From Bacilli bacterium (GTDB lineage Bacteria; Bacillota; Bacilli; RF39; UBA660), in NCBI GenBank assembly GCA_017525855.1, contig JAFXSE010000003.1, forward strand, positions 124,001 through 188,000: a DNA stretch of 64,000 nt, given 5' to 3'. Made by a program: the position numbers and the translations under genes. Under the pieces are notes generated by a model. That model did no database searches. It saw only the letters and a list, made by a program, of their open reading frames with translations, and was not told the DNA's origin. This document shows positions 46,233-53,971 of this stretch, in pieces. Each line of letters opens with the position of its first letter. Within the stretch, counting starts at the first letter, position 1.

Positions 46233-48590
46233 ATGTCAGTTTTACAATTTAATGGGAATGAATATAATATTTTATATATTGATGCTAATATAGGTGCAAA
46301 TGTGGGTGATGGATCTACTCCTGCTACTGCTTTAGCAAATATTCCAGCTACTCTTACAGATAAAACTTGTTATATTGTAAGAAGACAAGAAGATAATGAG
46401 GTTACATATGTAGATTTACCACAATCTTGGTATGATTCATTATATTATATTATGTTTTTAGGTATGCCTAAAGCTGATGACCCATTGTATAATTTTATGG
46501 AAGCTGATGCCAAAACTCTTTGGGGTAATGATACAGGTAAATATGCACGTATTAGATGTAATATGAGTTCATATACCAATGTAGATAACTGGAGTGGTGA
46601 TAATTTTAATGATACAAATAATAAAACATTATTAAAAACTAATAGTATTAGAAATTTTTATGCAGCAAATTGCTATTTTTATAGAGATGGTAATGGGGGT
46701 GCTCAAAGTTCTAATGCTAACCAATTTGGTTATATGTTTGCTTTTGATTATGGTTCAAGATTTGCAGATGTAACTTTTAATAATTGTAAATTTGGTTATA
46801 CACAATATAATTTTGAAAATGATGATTATATTGCAAATAATACTGATATTTCTACAGATACTAGTAAATATCCTCAATATAAATGTCAAAGTTATATAGG
46901 TATTCAAAATTGTAATACATTTACTATGAATGGCTGTATAATTAATCATGTTTGGACAGCAGCTTATGGTACTAGTTATGCATATTATTTTACGCGTGGA
47001 ACAGCTAAATGTATAAGAATGCGTAATTTAAATAAATTTATATTTACAAATAATCAATATAATGTTTTATATAGAAACGGCTATAATAATACAGATGCTG
47101 TTTATGAAAATACAAATAATATTGTATTAAACGATGGCAATACTGGGCAAGAGTCGTATAATAATGGTTCTCAAAGAACAAAAGCAATAGTAAAAAATAT
47201 TGAAATAAATAGAATTTATACAGCAACCGGTGCTAGAATAGATGCTCAAAATTTACGTGTAGATGTAGCAGATTTATTAGTAAATAACGTACACATTAAT
47301 CATAAGGTTATGCATAACGGTAGGCTTACTAGTTGGAATTTTAATGAAGCTAATGGGTCTTTTTTAGAATTTGAAGGATATAATAGTTTAAATGTTTCTG
47401 AAATTTATGCAGATTTTACAGGATCAAATATTAATAGTGCTCGTGTTTTAAAATTATATTCTGATAACAATACGGTTGGTAATCCTAAAGATTTTTGTAG
47501 AGATATATATATTAAAATGGATCCAGTTGGAACATTAAATATGGGTGGTTCAATTGTTGATTTAATAAGATCATATTATATGCTTAATAATACTACTAGT
47601 ATTGAAAATGTTGATAGAAATAATGATTGGGATATCTATGGCTATCATGCAAATATGACAGAAAGTTCAATAGTTAATAATATTGTTGTTGAAGCTGAAA
47701 ATACAACAAATTATGCTATTTATTGTGAAAGATTTGGTTTTAAATCACCTTTTGTAAAAGGTAGGGTATATTTAGGTAATTCAACAGCAGATATTAAAAA
47801 ACATTATAATAAAATATCTACAAGTACTGGGGCTCTTGTTTATGGTAGTAGCTATTATAAATGTGATGATTATGAGGCTAATTTAGAATATCCAAATTAT
47901 AACGGTACTACACAAATTGCATGGCAACCTAATGGAAGATCATCTGTATATATTAACAAATCAAATTGTATTTTATATAATGAAATGCCAACTACAAGTA
48001 TTTATTTAGCTAGTTCAAATAATTCGTTTGTTTGTCCAAACTATATAAAAACTGGTCAATTTTTCCAAAGAAATGAAGTATGTTTTTGTAAATCTTGGAA
48101 TACTGTAAGAACAGGATCTAATTCACAAGGTTCACTTAGATTTAATAATAATTATGCTGGGATTAATAATAACTCTTATCCATTAATTGTTGGTCATGAA
48201 CCTTATTCTGGTATTCAAATTGTACCAAATTCTATAGGTAAAAAGATTTTAACGGCTTATATGGCGCATAAAAATATGGATGCTTCTGAATTAGGCTATA
48301 TCAATCGTATTGGTATTCATGTTATTTGTCCAGAAAAATATACAGATTATTTTGATAATGAAAAAATAAATACAAGACATCATGAGTTTGTTTCTGAAGC
48401 AGTTGGTTGGGAACCTGATACATCTACATGGTCTGGCGATACTAACTTACGTACTTATAAATGTGAAATACCAATTGAAGTATATACTTTAGAAGATCCT
48501 ATTGATGTTAAAATTTGGTTTAACTGGTATTCTGTAAATGGATATGTATATGTTGATCCAGACTTTAAATTAAGAGATGTTGTTGAATAA
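46233..48590 (+). CDS. Probable beta-helix tail spike, 785 aa
   Basis: The start (YNILYIDANIGANVGDGSTPATAL) is the typical entry to right-handed beta-helix proteins (DxxxGxxxxDGSTPxxA). Residues 100-600 are rich in Asn, Tyr, short beta strands and aligned polar residues (FTMNGCIINHVW, FIFTNNQYNV), as in stacked helix rungs. The C-terminal 130 residues (YMAHKNMDASELGYINRIGIHV, IPIEVYTLEDPIDVKIWFNWYS) form a separate beta domain. Such spikes often cleave or bind surface polysaccharide; no catalytic residues can be assigned by eye. Ends at a strong terminator. Confidence 0.6.
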   Translation: MSVLQFNGNEYNILYIDANIGANVGDGSTPATALANIPATLTDKTCYIVRRQEDNEVTYVDLPQSWYDSLYYIMFLGMPKADDPLYNFMEADAKTLWGNDTGKYARIRCNMSSYTNVDNWSGDNFNDTNNKTLLKTNSIRNFYAANCYFYRDGNGGAQSSNANQFGYMFAFDYGSRFADVTFNNCKFGYTQYNFENDDYIANNTDISTDTSKYPQYKCQSYIGIQNCNTFTMNGCIINHVWTAAYGTSYAYYFTRGTAKCIRMRNLNKFIFTNNQYNVLYRNGYNNTDAVYENTNNIVLNDGNTGQESYNNGSQRTKAIVKNIEINRIYTATGARIDAQNLRVDVADLLVNNVHINHKVMHNGRLTSWNFNEANGSFLEFEGYNSLNVSEIYADFTGSNINSARVLKLYSDNNTVGNPKDFCRDIYIKMDPVGTLNMGGSIVDLIRSYYMLNNTTSIENVDRNNDWDIYGYHANMTESSIVNNIVVEAENTTNYAIYCERFGFKSPFVKGRVYLGNSTADIKKHYNKISTSTGALVYGSSYYKCDDYEANLEYPNYNGTTQIAWQPNGRSSVYINKSNCILYNEMPTTSIYLASSNNSFVCPNYIKTGQFFQRNEVCFCKSWNTVRTGSNSQGSLRFNNNYAGINNNSYPLIVGHEPYSGIQIVPNSIGKKILTAYMAHKNMDASELGYINRIGIHVICPEKYTDYFDNEKINTRHHEFVSEAVGWEPDTSTWSGDTNLRTYKCEIPIEVYTLEDPIDVKIWFNWYSVNGYVYVDPDFKLRDVVE

Positions 48591-48599
48591 TAAAAAATT

Positions 48600-48650
48600 A
48601 AAAGGGAGTTATAAAGACTCCCTTTTAATTTACTTCTTTTATTTACTATA
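48600..48650 (+). terminator. Intrinsic terminator after spike gene
   Basis: Perfect 10-bp stem AAAAGGGAGT / ACTCCCTTTT (48600-48609 with 48617-48626), 7-base loop, T-rich tail. The symmetric A/T flanks make it usable in both directions. Confidence 0.85.
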
Positions 48651-48659
48651 TCTTATGTA

Positions 48660-48680
48660 AAGTTCTATTAAATATAAACT
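48660..48680 (+). promoter_or_regulatory. Phage promoter-like motif GTTCTATTAAATATAA
   Basis: AAGTTCTATTAAATATAAAC, directly after the spike terminator and ahead of the lysis-region genes. Confidence 0.55.
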
Positions 48681-48697
48681 TTATGGAGCATTTAAAC

Positions 48698-49318
48698 ATG
48701 TCAAATATATGGTGTTTTCTTAAAAAATATGTCTGGTGTTTTCCAGCATTGATTATGTTTATAGGTATACTTTATTATATTAATTTATTTGAGCGCATGT
48801 ATGCTCGTGATTTAGAACGACAAATGAATGAAAAATTTCAAATTGTTAATGTATTAGAAGCTTTACATACATATGATGGTTTACATATAGCAGTAAATGC
48901 ATTTGATAATTTTGATGATACAAATATATACATTTTAAGAAAAAATTTAGAAACAGGTCAGTTAGAAGAACGTTATCATAGTAATAATTGTAAATTTAAG
49001 TTACAACAACATCCTTTTGAAAATGAGGAAATAAGACATCAATTAATATCACATGAAAAAGGTTCTTTTGCTTTCGGTGAAGATCGTAATCATAAAATTT
49101 TATGGGATTATAGGTGGGTAAACGTAGATAATAAAAATTATTTAATTATAATGAGTATAACAAATTATCCATTAGATGCGATAGATAGAGAATTTCAAAT
49201 TTCGATTGGATTGCTACTTTTAGTTACAGCTTTATTAAATTGGTCATTGGTAGGATATGGAAAATACTTAAGATCTGGATATTGTAAGATTAAGTCTAAG
49301 AAAAATAAAAGTAAATAA
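48698..49318 (+). CDS. Two-helix membrane protein with extracytoplasmic domain, 206 aa
   Basis: The frame opens at an ATG at 48683, but that ATGGAG itself supplies the GGAG ribosome site for the ATG at 48698, so I choose 48698. Transmembrane helix near residues 12-32 (FPALIMFIGILYYINLF) and a second near 165-185 (ISIGLLLLVTALLNWSLV), with about 130 polar residues between them that would lie outside the membrane, and a Lys-rich tail. The topology is like small sensor or superinfection-exclusion/antiholin-type proteins. It precedes the holin, so a role in timing lysis is possible. Not recognised by sequence. Confidence 0.6.
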   Translation: MSNIWCFLKKYVWCFPALIMFIGILYYINLFERMYARDLERQMNEKFQIVNVLEALHTYDGLHIAVNAFDNFDDTNIYILRKNLETGQLEERYHSNNCKFKLQQHPFENEEIRHQLISHEKGSFAFGEDRNHKILWDYRWVNVDNKNYLIIMSITNYPLDAIDREFQISIGLLLLVTALLNWSLVGYGKYLRSGYCKIKSKKNKSK

Positions 49319-49351
49319 CTATTAGGTTGATAGAGAAGAAGGTTTTAAAAG

Positions 49352-49693
49352 ATGATAGAAAACGGTGATAGAAATCCAGAATACCTGACGTTATTTCTTT
49401 GTTTTATCTTAGCTATATTAGGTGGAACAGCGAAAGAATTGTCAAAAATAGATGAATGCTTCACTTGGAAAAAATTTGGAGCTAATGTATTTATTGCAGG
49501 ATTTTGTGGATTAATGATTGGATTATTTGCACCAGATTTTGAACATAAAAATTGGATTATGTGTGCTGCCGGTATTTCTGGAGTAATGGGAATAGCTTTT
49601 CTTAATTTTTGTGAAGAATTACTTAAAGAAGTTATAAGTAATATTGCTCATAATCATATTGATAAAGGAAAGGTAAAACGTCATGATAAATAA
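49352..49693 (+). CDS. Holin
   Basis: 113 residues with three hydrophobic segments (about 12-28 LTLFLCFILAILGGTA, 43-60 ANVFIAGFCGLMIGLF, 67-86 IMCAAGISGVMGIAFLNF) and a charged tail KGKVKRHDK. The LAILGGTAKEL...FTWKKFGANVFIAGFCGLMIG layout matches a common three-helix phage holin type (LGGxxxxLxx...FSWxxFxxxLxxSxFxG). It forms the pores that trigger lysis. It is followed by the i-spanin with an overlap, which supports the assignment. Confidence 0.8.
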   Translation: MIENGDRNPEYLTLFLCFILAILGGTAKELSKIDECFTWKKFGANVFIAGFCGLMIGLFAPDFEHKNWIMCAAGISGVMGIAFLNFCEELLKEVISNIAHNHIDKGKVKRHDK

Positions 49694-49991
49694 AGTACTA
49701 ACAATAATTTCTTTAGTGTTATTTGTAGGATTACTTATATTTGCATTTTTATGGCGTTTAGATCATAACAAATATAACCATGCCTGTGAAATGTTGACAG
49801 ACGCTGAAAGTAAAATAAATATATTAGAGCAAGAAAATAAAAATTTATTAGAATATAATTTAAAAAGAGAGGAAAAGTTAAAACAAATTGAAGCAGAATA
49901 TAAAGAAAGATTAGATAATATTCCAGCTGATACTTGTGGAGATACTAAACCATCAAAAGAACTATTAACTTATTTGCGTAAAAGAAAATGA
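49683..49991 (+). CDS. i-spanin (Rz-like inner-membrane lysis protein)
   Basis: 102 residues: an N-terminal transmembrane helix (VLTIISLVLFVGLLIFAFLW) followed by a long coiled coil (AESKINILEQENKNLLEYNLKREEKL) and a polar C-terminus. This is the i-spanin layout. It sits directly after the holin and close to a lipoprotein that fits the o-spanin. Spanin pairs disrupt the outer membrane, so the host should be diderm. It ends with TGA, whose ATGA overlaps the next start. Confidence 0.75.
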   Translation: MINKVLTIISLVLFVGLLIFAFLWRLDHNKYNHACEMLTDAESKINILEQENKNLLEYNLKREEKLKQIEAEYKERLDNIPADTCGDTKPSKELLTYLRKRK

Positions 49992-50317
49992 TATCAGTAA
50001 AAGTAAAATTTATACCATATTATCTTAAAGATGATAAAGCATATAAGATAGGTGAAGTCAGATATGTTAATAGTAAAGATATTATTAAAGCAAGAGAAAC
50101 AGGATATAAAACAGCTGAGCAAAATTTAAGCACATGGGAAGTTACAATTACCGATGGAAATATACTTGTAGATGAAAAAAATTTTTTCAGTGATATTGTA
50201 TATTATACTTTTTATAAAGCTTTGTATGAGCTTTGTTATGATTCAGATACTAAAGATTTTGTAGAGGGACCTTATGATACACTATATCACTTATTAAAAT
50301 ATGGTAATTTTTATTAA
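49988..50317 (+). CDS. Hypothetical lysis-cassette protein, 109 aa
   Basis: Lies between the two spanin genes and overlaps the i-spanin stop (ATGA). Alpha/beta, with VKVKFIPYYLKDDKAYKIGEV and YYTFYKALYELCYDSD segments. No signal peptide, no peptidoglycan hydrolase motif. Not recognised. Its placement inside the cassette may be a later insertion. Confidence 0.55.
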   Translation: MISVKVKFIPYYLKDDKAYKIGEVRYVNSKDIIKARETGYKTAEQNLSTWEVTITDGNILVDEKNFFSDIVYYTFYKALYELCYDSDTKDFVEGPYDTLYHLLKYGNFY

Positions 50318-50332
50318 AAAGGATGTATAGCA

Positions 50333-50599
50333 ATGAAATACTTTTTTAGAGTTATCTTTTTATATACAGTATTTCTTTTTGAGATAATGATTTTAATGAG
50401 CTGTACACATACAGAAGTAAGACCAATTTATATAAATAAATATGTTCAAAAAGATTATGATTATAATTGCTTAGATGGTACAAAAACATTTACACAAATT
50501 ATAGTTTGTTATCAGGCTCAGGATAATGCGGAAAAAGCACAAAATAAAATAACTAATGATTTAATATTACAAGATCAGAAAGATGACAGTAGCAAGTGA
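50333..50599 (+). CDS. o-spanin-like lipoprotein (Rz1-like)
   Basis: 88 residues. Signal peptide with a hydrophobic core (VIFLYTVFLFEIMIL) ending in the lipobox LMSC, so Cys near residue 22 would be lipidated. The mature part is short and polar. Size, lipobox and closeness to holin and i-spanin fit the outer-membrane spanin. It ends in TGA, and the next gene starts 17 bases before that stop. Confidence 0.7.
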   Translation: MKYFFRVIFLYTVFLFEIMILMSCTHTEVRPIYINKYVQKDYDYNCLDGTKTFTQIIVCYQAQDNAEKAQNKITNDLILQDQKDDSSK

Positions 50600-50999
50600 A
50601 ATAAATCGTATTAAAACTAATATTGAAAATGCTTATAATGCTCTTAGTAATAAAGGTGCTATTATTCCTTCAACTCGTAATAGTACTAATTTAGCTACGG
50701 CAATTAATACAATTGATGTTAATGATAGCGCAAATATTATTAATGCTACCAATTATACGGGGCATGCATTACTAAAAGGAGAAAAAGTTTTTATAACAAC
50801 TATAAATCCAAACACTTCTTCTGAAGATGGTGGATATTATATTATTAATTTTACAAGTATTCAAGATGAACGTATCTATACAGGTGTAACAGCCGATGGA
50901 TGTAGTGCATTAGCAAAAGTTGATGTATTTACTGTATTAGAATCTACAATTATGACTAATGCAGAAAACGATTCATTTATATACGATGTAATAATTTAA
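50583..50999 (+). CDS. Fibre-region protein, 138 aa
   Basis: The N-terminal TVASEINRIKTNIENAYNALSNKGAIIP is the same helical module as in the 69-residue gene at 31564, here joined to a beta domain (GHALLKGEKVFITTIN, YYIINFTSIQDERIYTGVT). The start overlaps the lipoprotein gene by 17 bases. Probably a fibre or chaperone-like accessory protein. Confidence 0.65.
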   Translation: MTVASEINRIKTNIENAYNALSNKGAIIPSTRNSTNLATAINTIDVNDSANIINATNYTGHALLKGEKVFITTINPNTSSEDGGYYIINFTSIQDERIYTGVTADGCSALAKVDVFTVLESTIMTNAENDSFIYDVII

Positions 51000-51052
51000 T
51001 AGATTACTAATTTTTAAATTTAAGCTTAAATTTTAATAATAGGTGAAATAAA

Positions 51053-51952
51053 ATGGCTGAACAAAATATTCAAATTAAAAGTAAAACTGGTGATCTTCTG
51101 TATCCGAAAACAAAAGGCTCATTAGTTTATAATGATAATAATCAAGCATTAGGTGGAGTAGAAGCAGGAGCTCAAGTTAACGTTATTGAAACAGTTAAGT
51201 TGAATGGTACAGCTTTAACCCCTGATGCAAATAAGGCTGTAAATGTAGTTATTCCTGCTGCAGCCGAATATACAATTGCACAAGACCAAACAGCTGCTGC
51301 TGGTTATGCTGCAACTTATCATTTAACAAAAGATGGTGTAAATGTTGGTGCTGCTATTAATATTCCAAAGGATATGGTTGTATCTTCTGGTTCTGTTGAA
51401 ACTTGTGCAGAAGCAGATAAACCTGTAGCTGGATATAAAGTTGGCGATAAGTACATTGATTTAGTTCTTGCTAATGCTGATAGCTCACATATTTATATCT
51501 TAGTTAGTGATTTGATCGATGTTTATACAGCTGGTACTGCTATTACTATTTCTGGTAATCAAATCAGTGTTAACATTGAAACATTAAAATCAACATTTGC
51601 TGAAATTAGTGACTTATCTGATTATCAACCATTAATTACATCTTCTGCTAAAGTTAGTGCAGATTTAATTGACGATAGTAGTTCTACAAACAAATTTGTT
51701 ACTGCTACTGATAAAACGACTTGGAATAATAAACAAAACGCAATTACATCTTCTTCTAAATTGAATGCAGATTTGGTTGATGATACTACATCTACTAATA
51801 AGTTTGTAACTGCTAGTGATAAATCTACTTGGAATGCTAAACAAGATGCTATTAGTGATTTAGCTACAATTCGTTCAGGTGCCGCTGCTGGTGCTACTGC
51901 AGTTCAACCTGCTGATTTGTCTGCATATTTAACTTATGAAGTTTTAGCGTAA
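51053..51952 (+). CDS. Tail fibre protein, 299 aa
   Basis: Standard fibre modules: an N-terminal IQIKSKTGDLLYPKTKGSLV, an ALGGVEAGAQVNVIETVKLNGTAL module, and near the C-terminus two adjacent repeats ending in STNKFVTATDKTTWNNKQ and STNKFVTASDKSTWNAKQ. Ala-rich trimeric shaft. It pairs with the 108-residue gene that follows. Codon use is less AT-biased than in hypothetical neighbours, as for the 62153 gene. Confidence 0.78.
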   Translation: MAEQNIQIKSKTGDLLYPKTKGSLVYNDNNQALGGVEAGAQVNVIETVKLNGTALTPDANKAVNVVIPAAAEYTIAQDQTAAAGYAATYHLTKDGVNVGAAINIPKDMVVSSGSVETCAEADKPVAGYKVGDKYIDLVLANADSSHIYILVSDLIDVYTAGTAITISGNQISVNIETLKSTFAEISDLSDYQPLITSSAKVSADLIDDSSSTNKFVTATDKTTWNNKQNAITSSSKLNADLVDDTTSTNKFVTASDKSTWNAKQDAISDLATIRSGAAAGATAVQPADLSAYLTYEVLA

Positions 51953-51971
51953 TCTTCAAGGAGAATAGATA

Positions 51972-52298
51972 ATGACTACGGCAATACCAGTTATTTTAAA
52001 AGACACTGCGGGTAACTATGTGTTGCCGCAGTCTTATCAGATTAAAGCGACTGCAGAAACTTTAGGCAGCATAAGAGTTGGATCTGGATTAAATATGGCT
52101 AATGATGGTGTATTAAGTACTACTGCAACAACTATGATAGGTGCAACTTCAAGTGTAGCTGGTACATCCGGATTTGTTCCAGCTCCAGCTGCTGGTGATA
52201 ATACTAAGTTTTTACGTGGTGATGGTACTTATGCAACAGTAAGTGTTTCACCTACATTTACTTATGATTCTTCTACAGAAACTTTAACGATAAGTTAA
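51972..52298 (+). CDS. Fibre/collar-type protein, 108 aa
   Basis: Contains MIGATSSVAGTSGFVPAPAA followed by DNTKFLRGDGTYA, a very common phage fibre module. N-terminal PVILKDTAGNYVLPQSYQIKATAET. AAGGAG site before ATG. Last plus-strand gene before the convergent terminator. Confidence 0.78.
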   Translation: MTTAIPVILKDTAGNYVLPQSYQIKATAETLGSIRVGSGLNMANDGVLSTTATTMIGATSSVAGTSGFVPAPAAGDNTKFLRGDGTYATVSVSPTFTYDSSTETLTIS

Positions 52299-52305
52299 TC
52301 TATAA

Positions 52306-52326
52306 AGGTTCTAATTATTAGATAGG
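52306..52326 (+). promoter_or_regulatory. Promoter-like motif GTTCTAATTATTAG without a downstream gene
   Basis: AGGTTCTAATTATTAGATAG lies nine bases after the stop of the 108-residue gene. No ORF follows on this strand before the terminator at 52415, so it may drive a short RNA or be part of a 3-prime hairpin. Confidence 0.4.
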
Positions 52327-52396
52327 TTTAGACTTTTCTGCCCTCTATTATAAATTGTATGAAATAAGTAGAGAAGTTTTAGAGTATCTAATGATT
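52313..52396 (+). ncRNA. Candidate structured RNA (long two-stem hairpin)
   Basis: Two nested stems found by eye. Outer: AATTATTAGATA (52313-52324) with TATCTAATGATT (52385-52396), 12 pairs including one G-U. Inner: AGACTTTTCTGC (52330-52341) with GTAGAGAAGTTT (52368-52379), 12 pairs with three G-U. Symmetric 5-base internal loop, 26-base apical loop. It sits between a promoter-like site and an intrinsic terminator. It could be a small RNA or a stabilising 3-prime structure of the fibre transcript. Confidence 0.4.
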
Positions 52397-52412
52397 TTAA
52401 TAGTTAAAAAAG

Positions 52413-52446
52413 TTAAGGGAGATTTTTAAGTCTCCCTTTTTGTTTA
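52413..52446. terminator. Bidirectional terminator between convergent operons
   Basis: Perfect 8-bp stem AAGGGAGA / TCTCCCTT (52415-52422 with 52431-52438), with TTTTTG after it on plus and AACTTTTTTAA on minus. It lies between the fibre operon and the end of the DnaB-like gene. Confidence 0.82.
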
Positions 52447-53892
52447 TTTTTCACTAACTGGTGCATTTTTTAATGTAACATTTAAATTACATTCTTGTTC
52501 GATTTTTACAGGATCCCATTGTTCGGTTTCTTCAAGTCGACAAGTTCCTAAATTTTGATTACAGTAAATAACAGCACCATATGTACCTGTTCTTGATTTA
52601 GCCATATACAATCTACATTTACATTGAGCTTTTTCACCTACATTAGCATTAATTGTAGTTACAGAATGTGCTAAGTGAGCTTTTTGAGCACTATCTGCAA
52701 TAGCTGCCATTGTAACTACTTCATCACCTTTAACATTCCAACTATATCTACCTAATTGTGAGGCTGAAATAACTGGACACTTAAAGCTTGTGGCTAAATT
52801 TTTACAATCTGCAGCAACAGCACCTATATCTTCATATGTATTACCTTTTAATTTTTGTGTAGAAACCATTTTATCAAGGTAATCTATAAAAATTACATCT
52901 GGCTGCCATTTTTCTTGATATTTTTCAGATCTTCTTCTTGTAGCATTTAATATATAAGCATTTAATACTTCTGTATTAATTTTACCCTGAGGATAATATT
53001 TAACAATTAAATGTTTACCATGTTCATTAAAAAATTTATTTTTAGCTTCTAAATAATCTTTAAGTAAACTAGGATCATTTGCTACCTCTTTTACTGGATA
53101 TCCAGAAATATTTGATGCAAATAATGGAGTTAACTGTTCTTGTGTTAATTCCAATGTAATAAAAATTACATTTTTATGTTGTTTTAATGCTTCTACTGCA
53201 AGATATGTCATTAAACGAGTTTTACCAGATCCTGGAGGAGCACAAACTAAATGAATATTATCTGTTGTAAATCCACCACCAAGAGCCTCATCCCAGCTAG
53301 GAATATTCGTTTTTAACATATTTTTAGTATTATAGTTATTTTCTATCATTTTTGTTAACTGTTCGTCAGTTAGTTCACCAACGTCAACACCTAAATCTGT
53401 ATCTGAAGTAACTGATAATACTTTTTCAAATTGTGCTATAGCTTCTTCATAATTTCCAACTTCTAATATTTTATCACCCTTATTTAAGATTTTTTTCCAT
53501 TCACATTGTCTCATGAATGTAACTAATTGATCTTCATACCATTTTAATTGTTTCTCATCTGTTATATCATAAATATCATTGAGTGCATCTTCATATCTGA
53601 AATAATCTGAGGTTTTTAAATTTCTTTTTTCTAAAAATTTTTGTACATTATTTTTTAAAATTTGTAAACTTGGAATCGCTTTATAATTTTTGTAGTAGTC
53701 TTTTAATATTAAAAATATATTATATAATGTTATATCTTCAAAGTAATCTGGTTGTAATAATCTAAATCCATTTGTAGTTGCCCATTCATCATCATATATT
53801 AATGTTCTTATAAATCCTTTTTGTATGTCTAAGCTAAATCTTTTATCATTAAATGTCATTACAACATCTTCTTCAGAATTTTTTTCAGACAT
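52444..53892 (-). CDS. Replicative DNA helicase (DnaB family, T4 gp41-like)
   Basis: 482 residues. The N-terminal 170 residues are helical, as in DnaB N-domains. RecA-type core: Walker A APPGSGKTR near 218-226, LELTQEQ after strand 2, Walker B VIFIDYLDKM near 335, and SASQLGRYSWN with AIADSAQKAHLAHSV near 380-410, typical of DnaB motif 4. C-terminal RTGTYGAVIYCNQNLG. Ring helicase unwinding the lagging-strand template; a primase is not in the window. Good ribosome site GAAGGAGGTAT. Its operon partner is the UvsW-like gene upstream in coordinates but expressed separately. Confidence 0.88.
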   Translation of the reverse strand: MSEKNSEEDVVMTFNDKRFSLDIQKGFIRTLIYDDEWATTNGFRLLQPDYFEDITLYNIFLILKDYYKNYKAIPSLQILKNNVQKFLEKRNLKTSDYFRYEDALNDIYDITDEKQLKWYEDQLVTFMRQCEWKKILNKGDKILEVGNYEEAIAQFEKVLSVTSDTDLGVDVGELTDEQLTKMIENNYNTKNMLKTNIPSWDEALGGGFTTDNIHLVCAPPGSGKTRLMTYLAVEALKQHKNVIFITLELTQEQLTPLFASNISGYPVKEVANDPSLLKDYLEAKNKFFNEHGKHLIVKYYPQGKINTEVLNAYILNATRRRSEKYQEKWQPDVIFIDYLDKMVSTQKLKGNTYEDIGAVAADCKNLATSFKCPVISASQLGRYSWNVKGDEVVTMAAIADSAQKAHLAHSVTTINANVGEKAQCKCRLYMAKSRTGTYGAVIYCNQNLGTCRLEETEQWDPVKIEQECNLNVTLKNAPVSEK

Positions 53893-53920
53893 TTTATAAT
53901 ACCTCCTTCAGTTAAAATTA

Positions 53921-53938
53921 CATAAATATAGAATCACA
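53921..53938 (-). promoter_or_regulatory. Phage promoter-like motif ATTCTATATTTATG
   Basis: Minus strand reads GTGATTCTATATTTATGT, about 30-45 bases before the DnaB-like start. Confidence 0.4.
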
Positions 53939-53971
53939 TTTAAAATATAATGCTATTGAAAAAAATTATAT

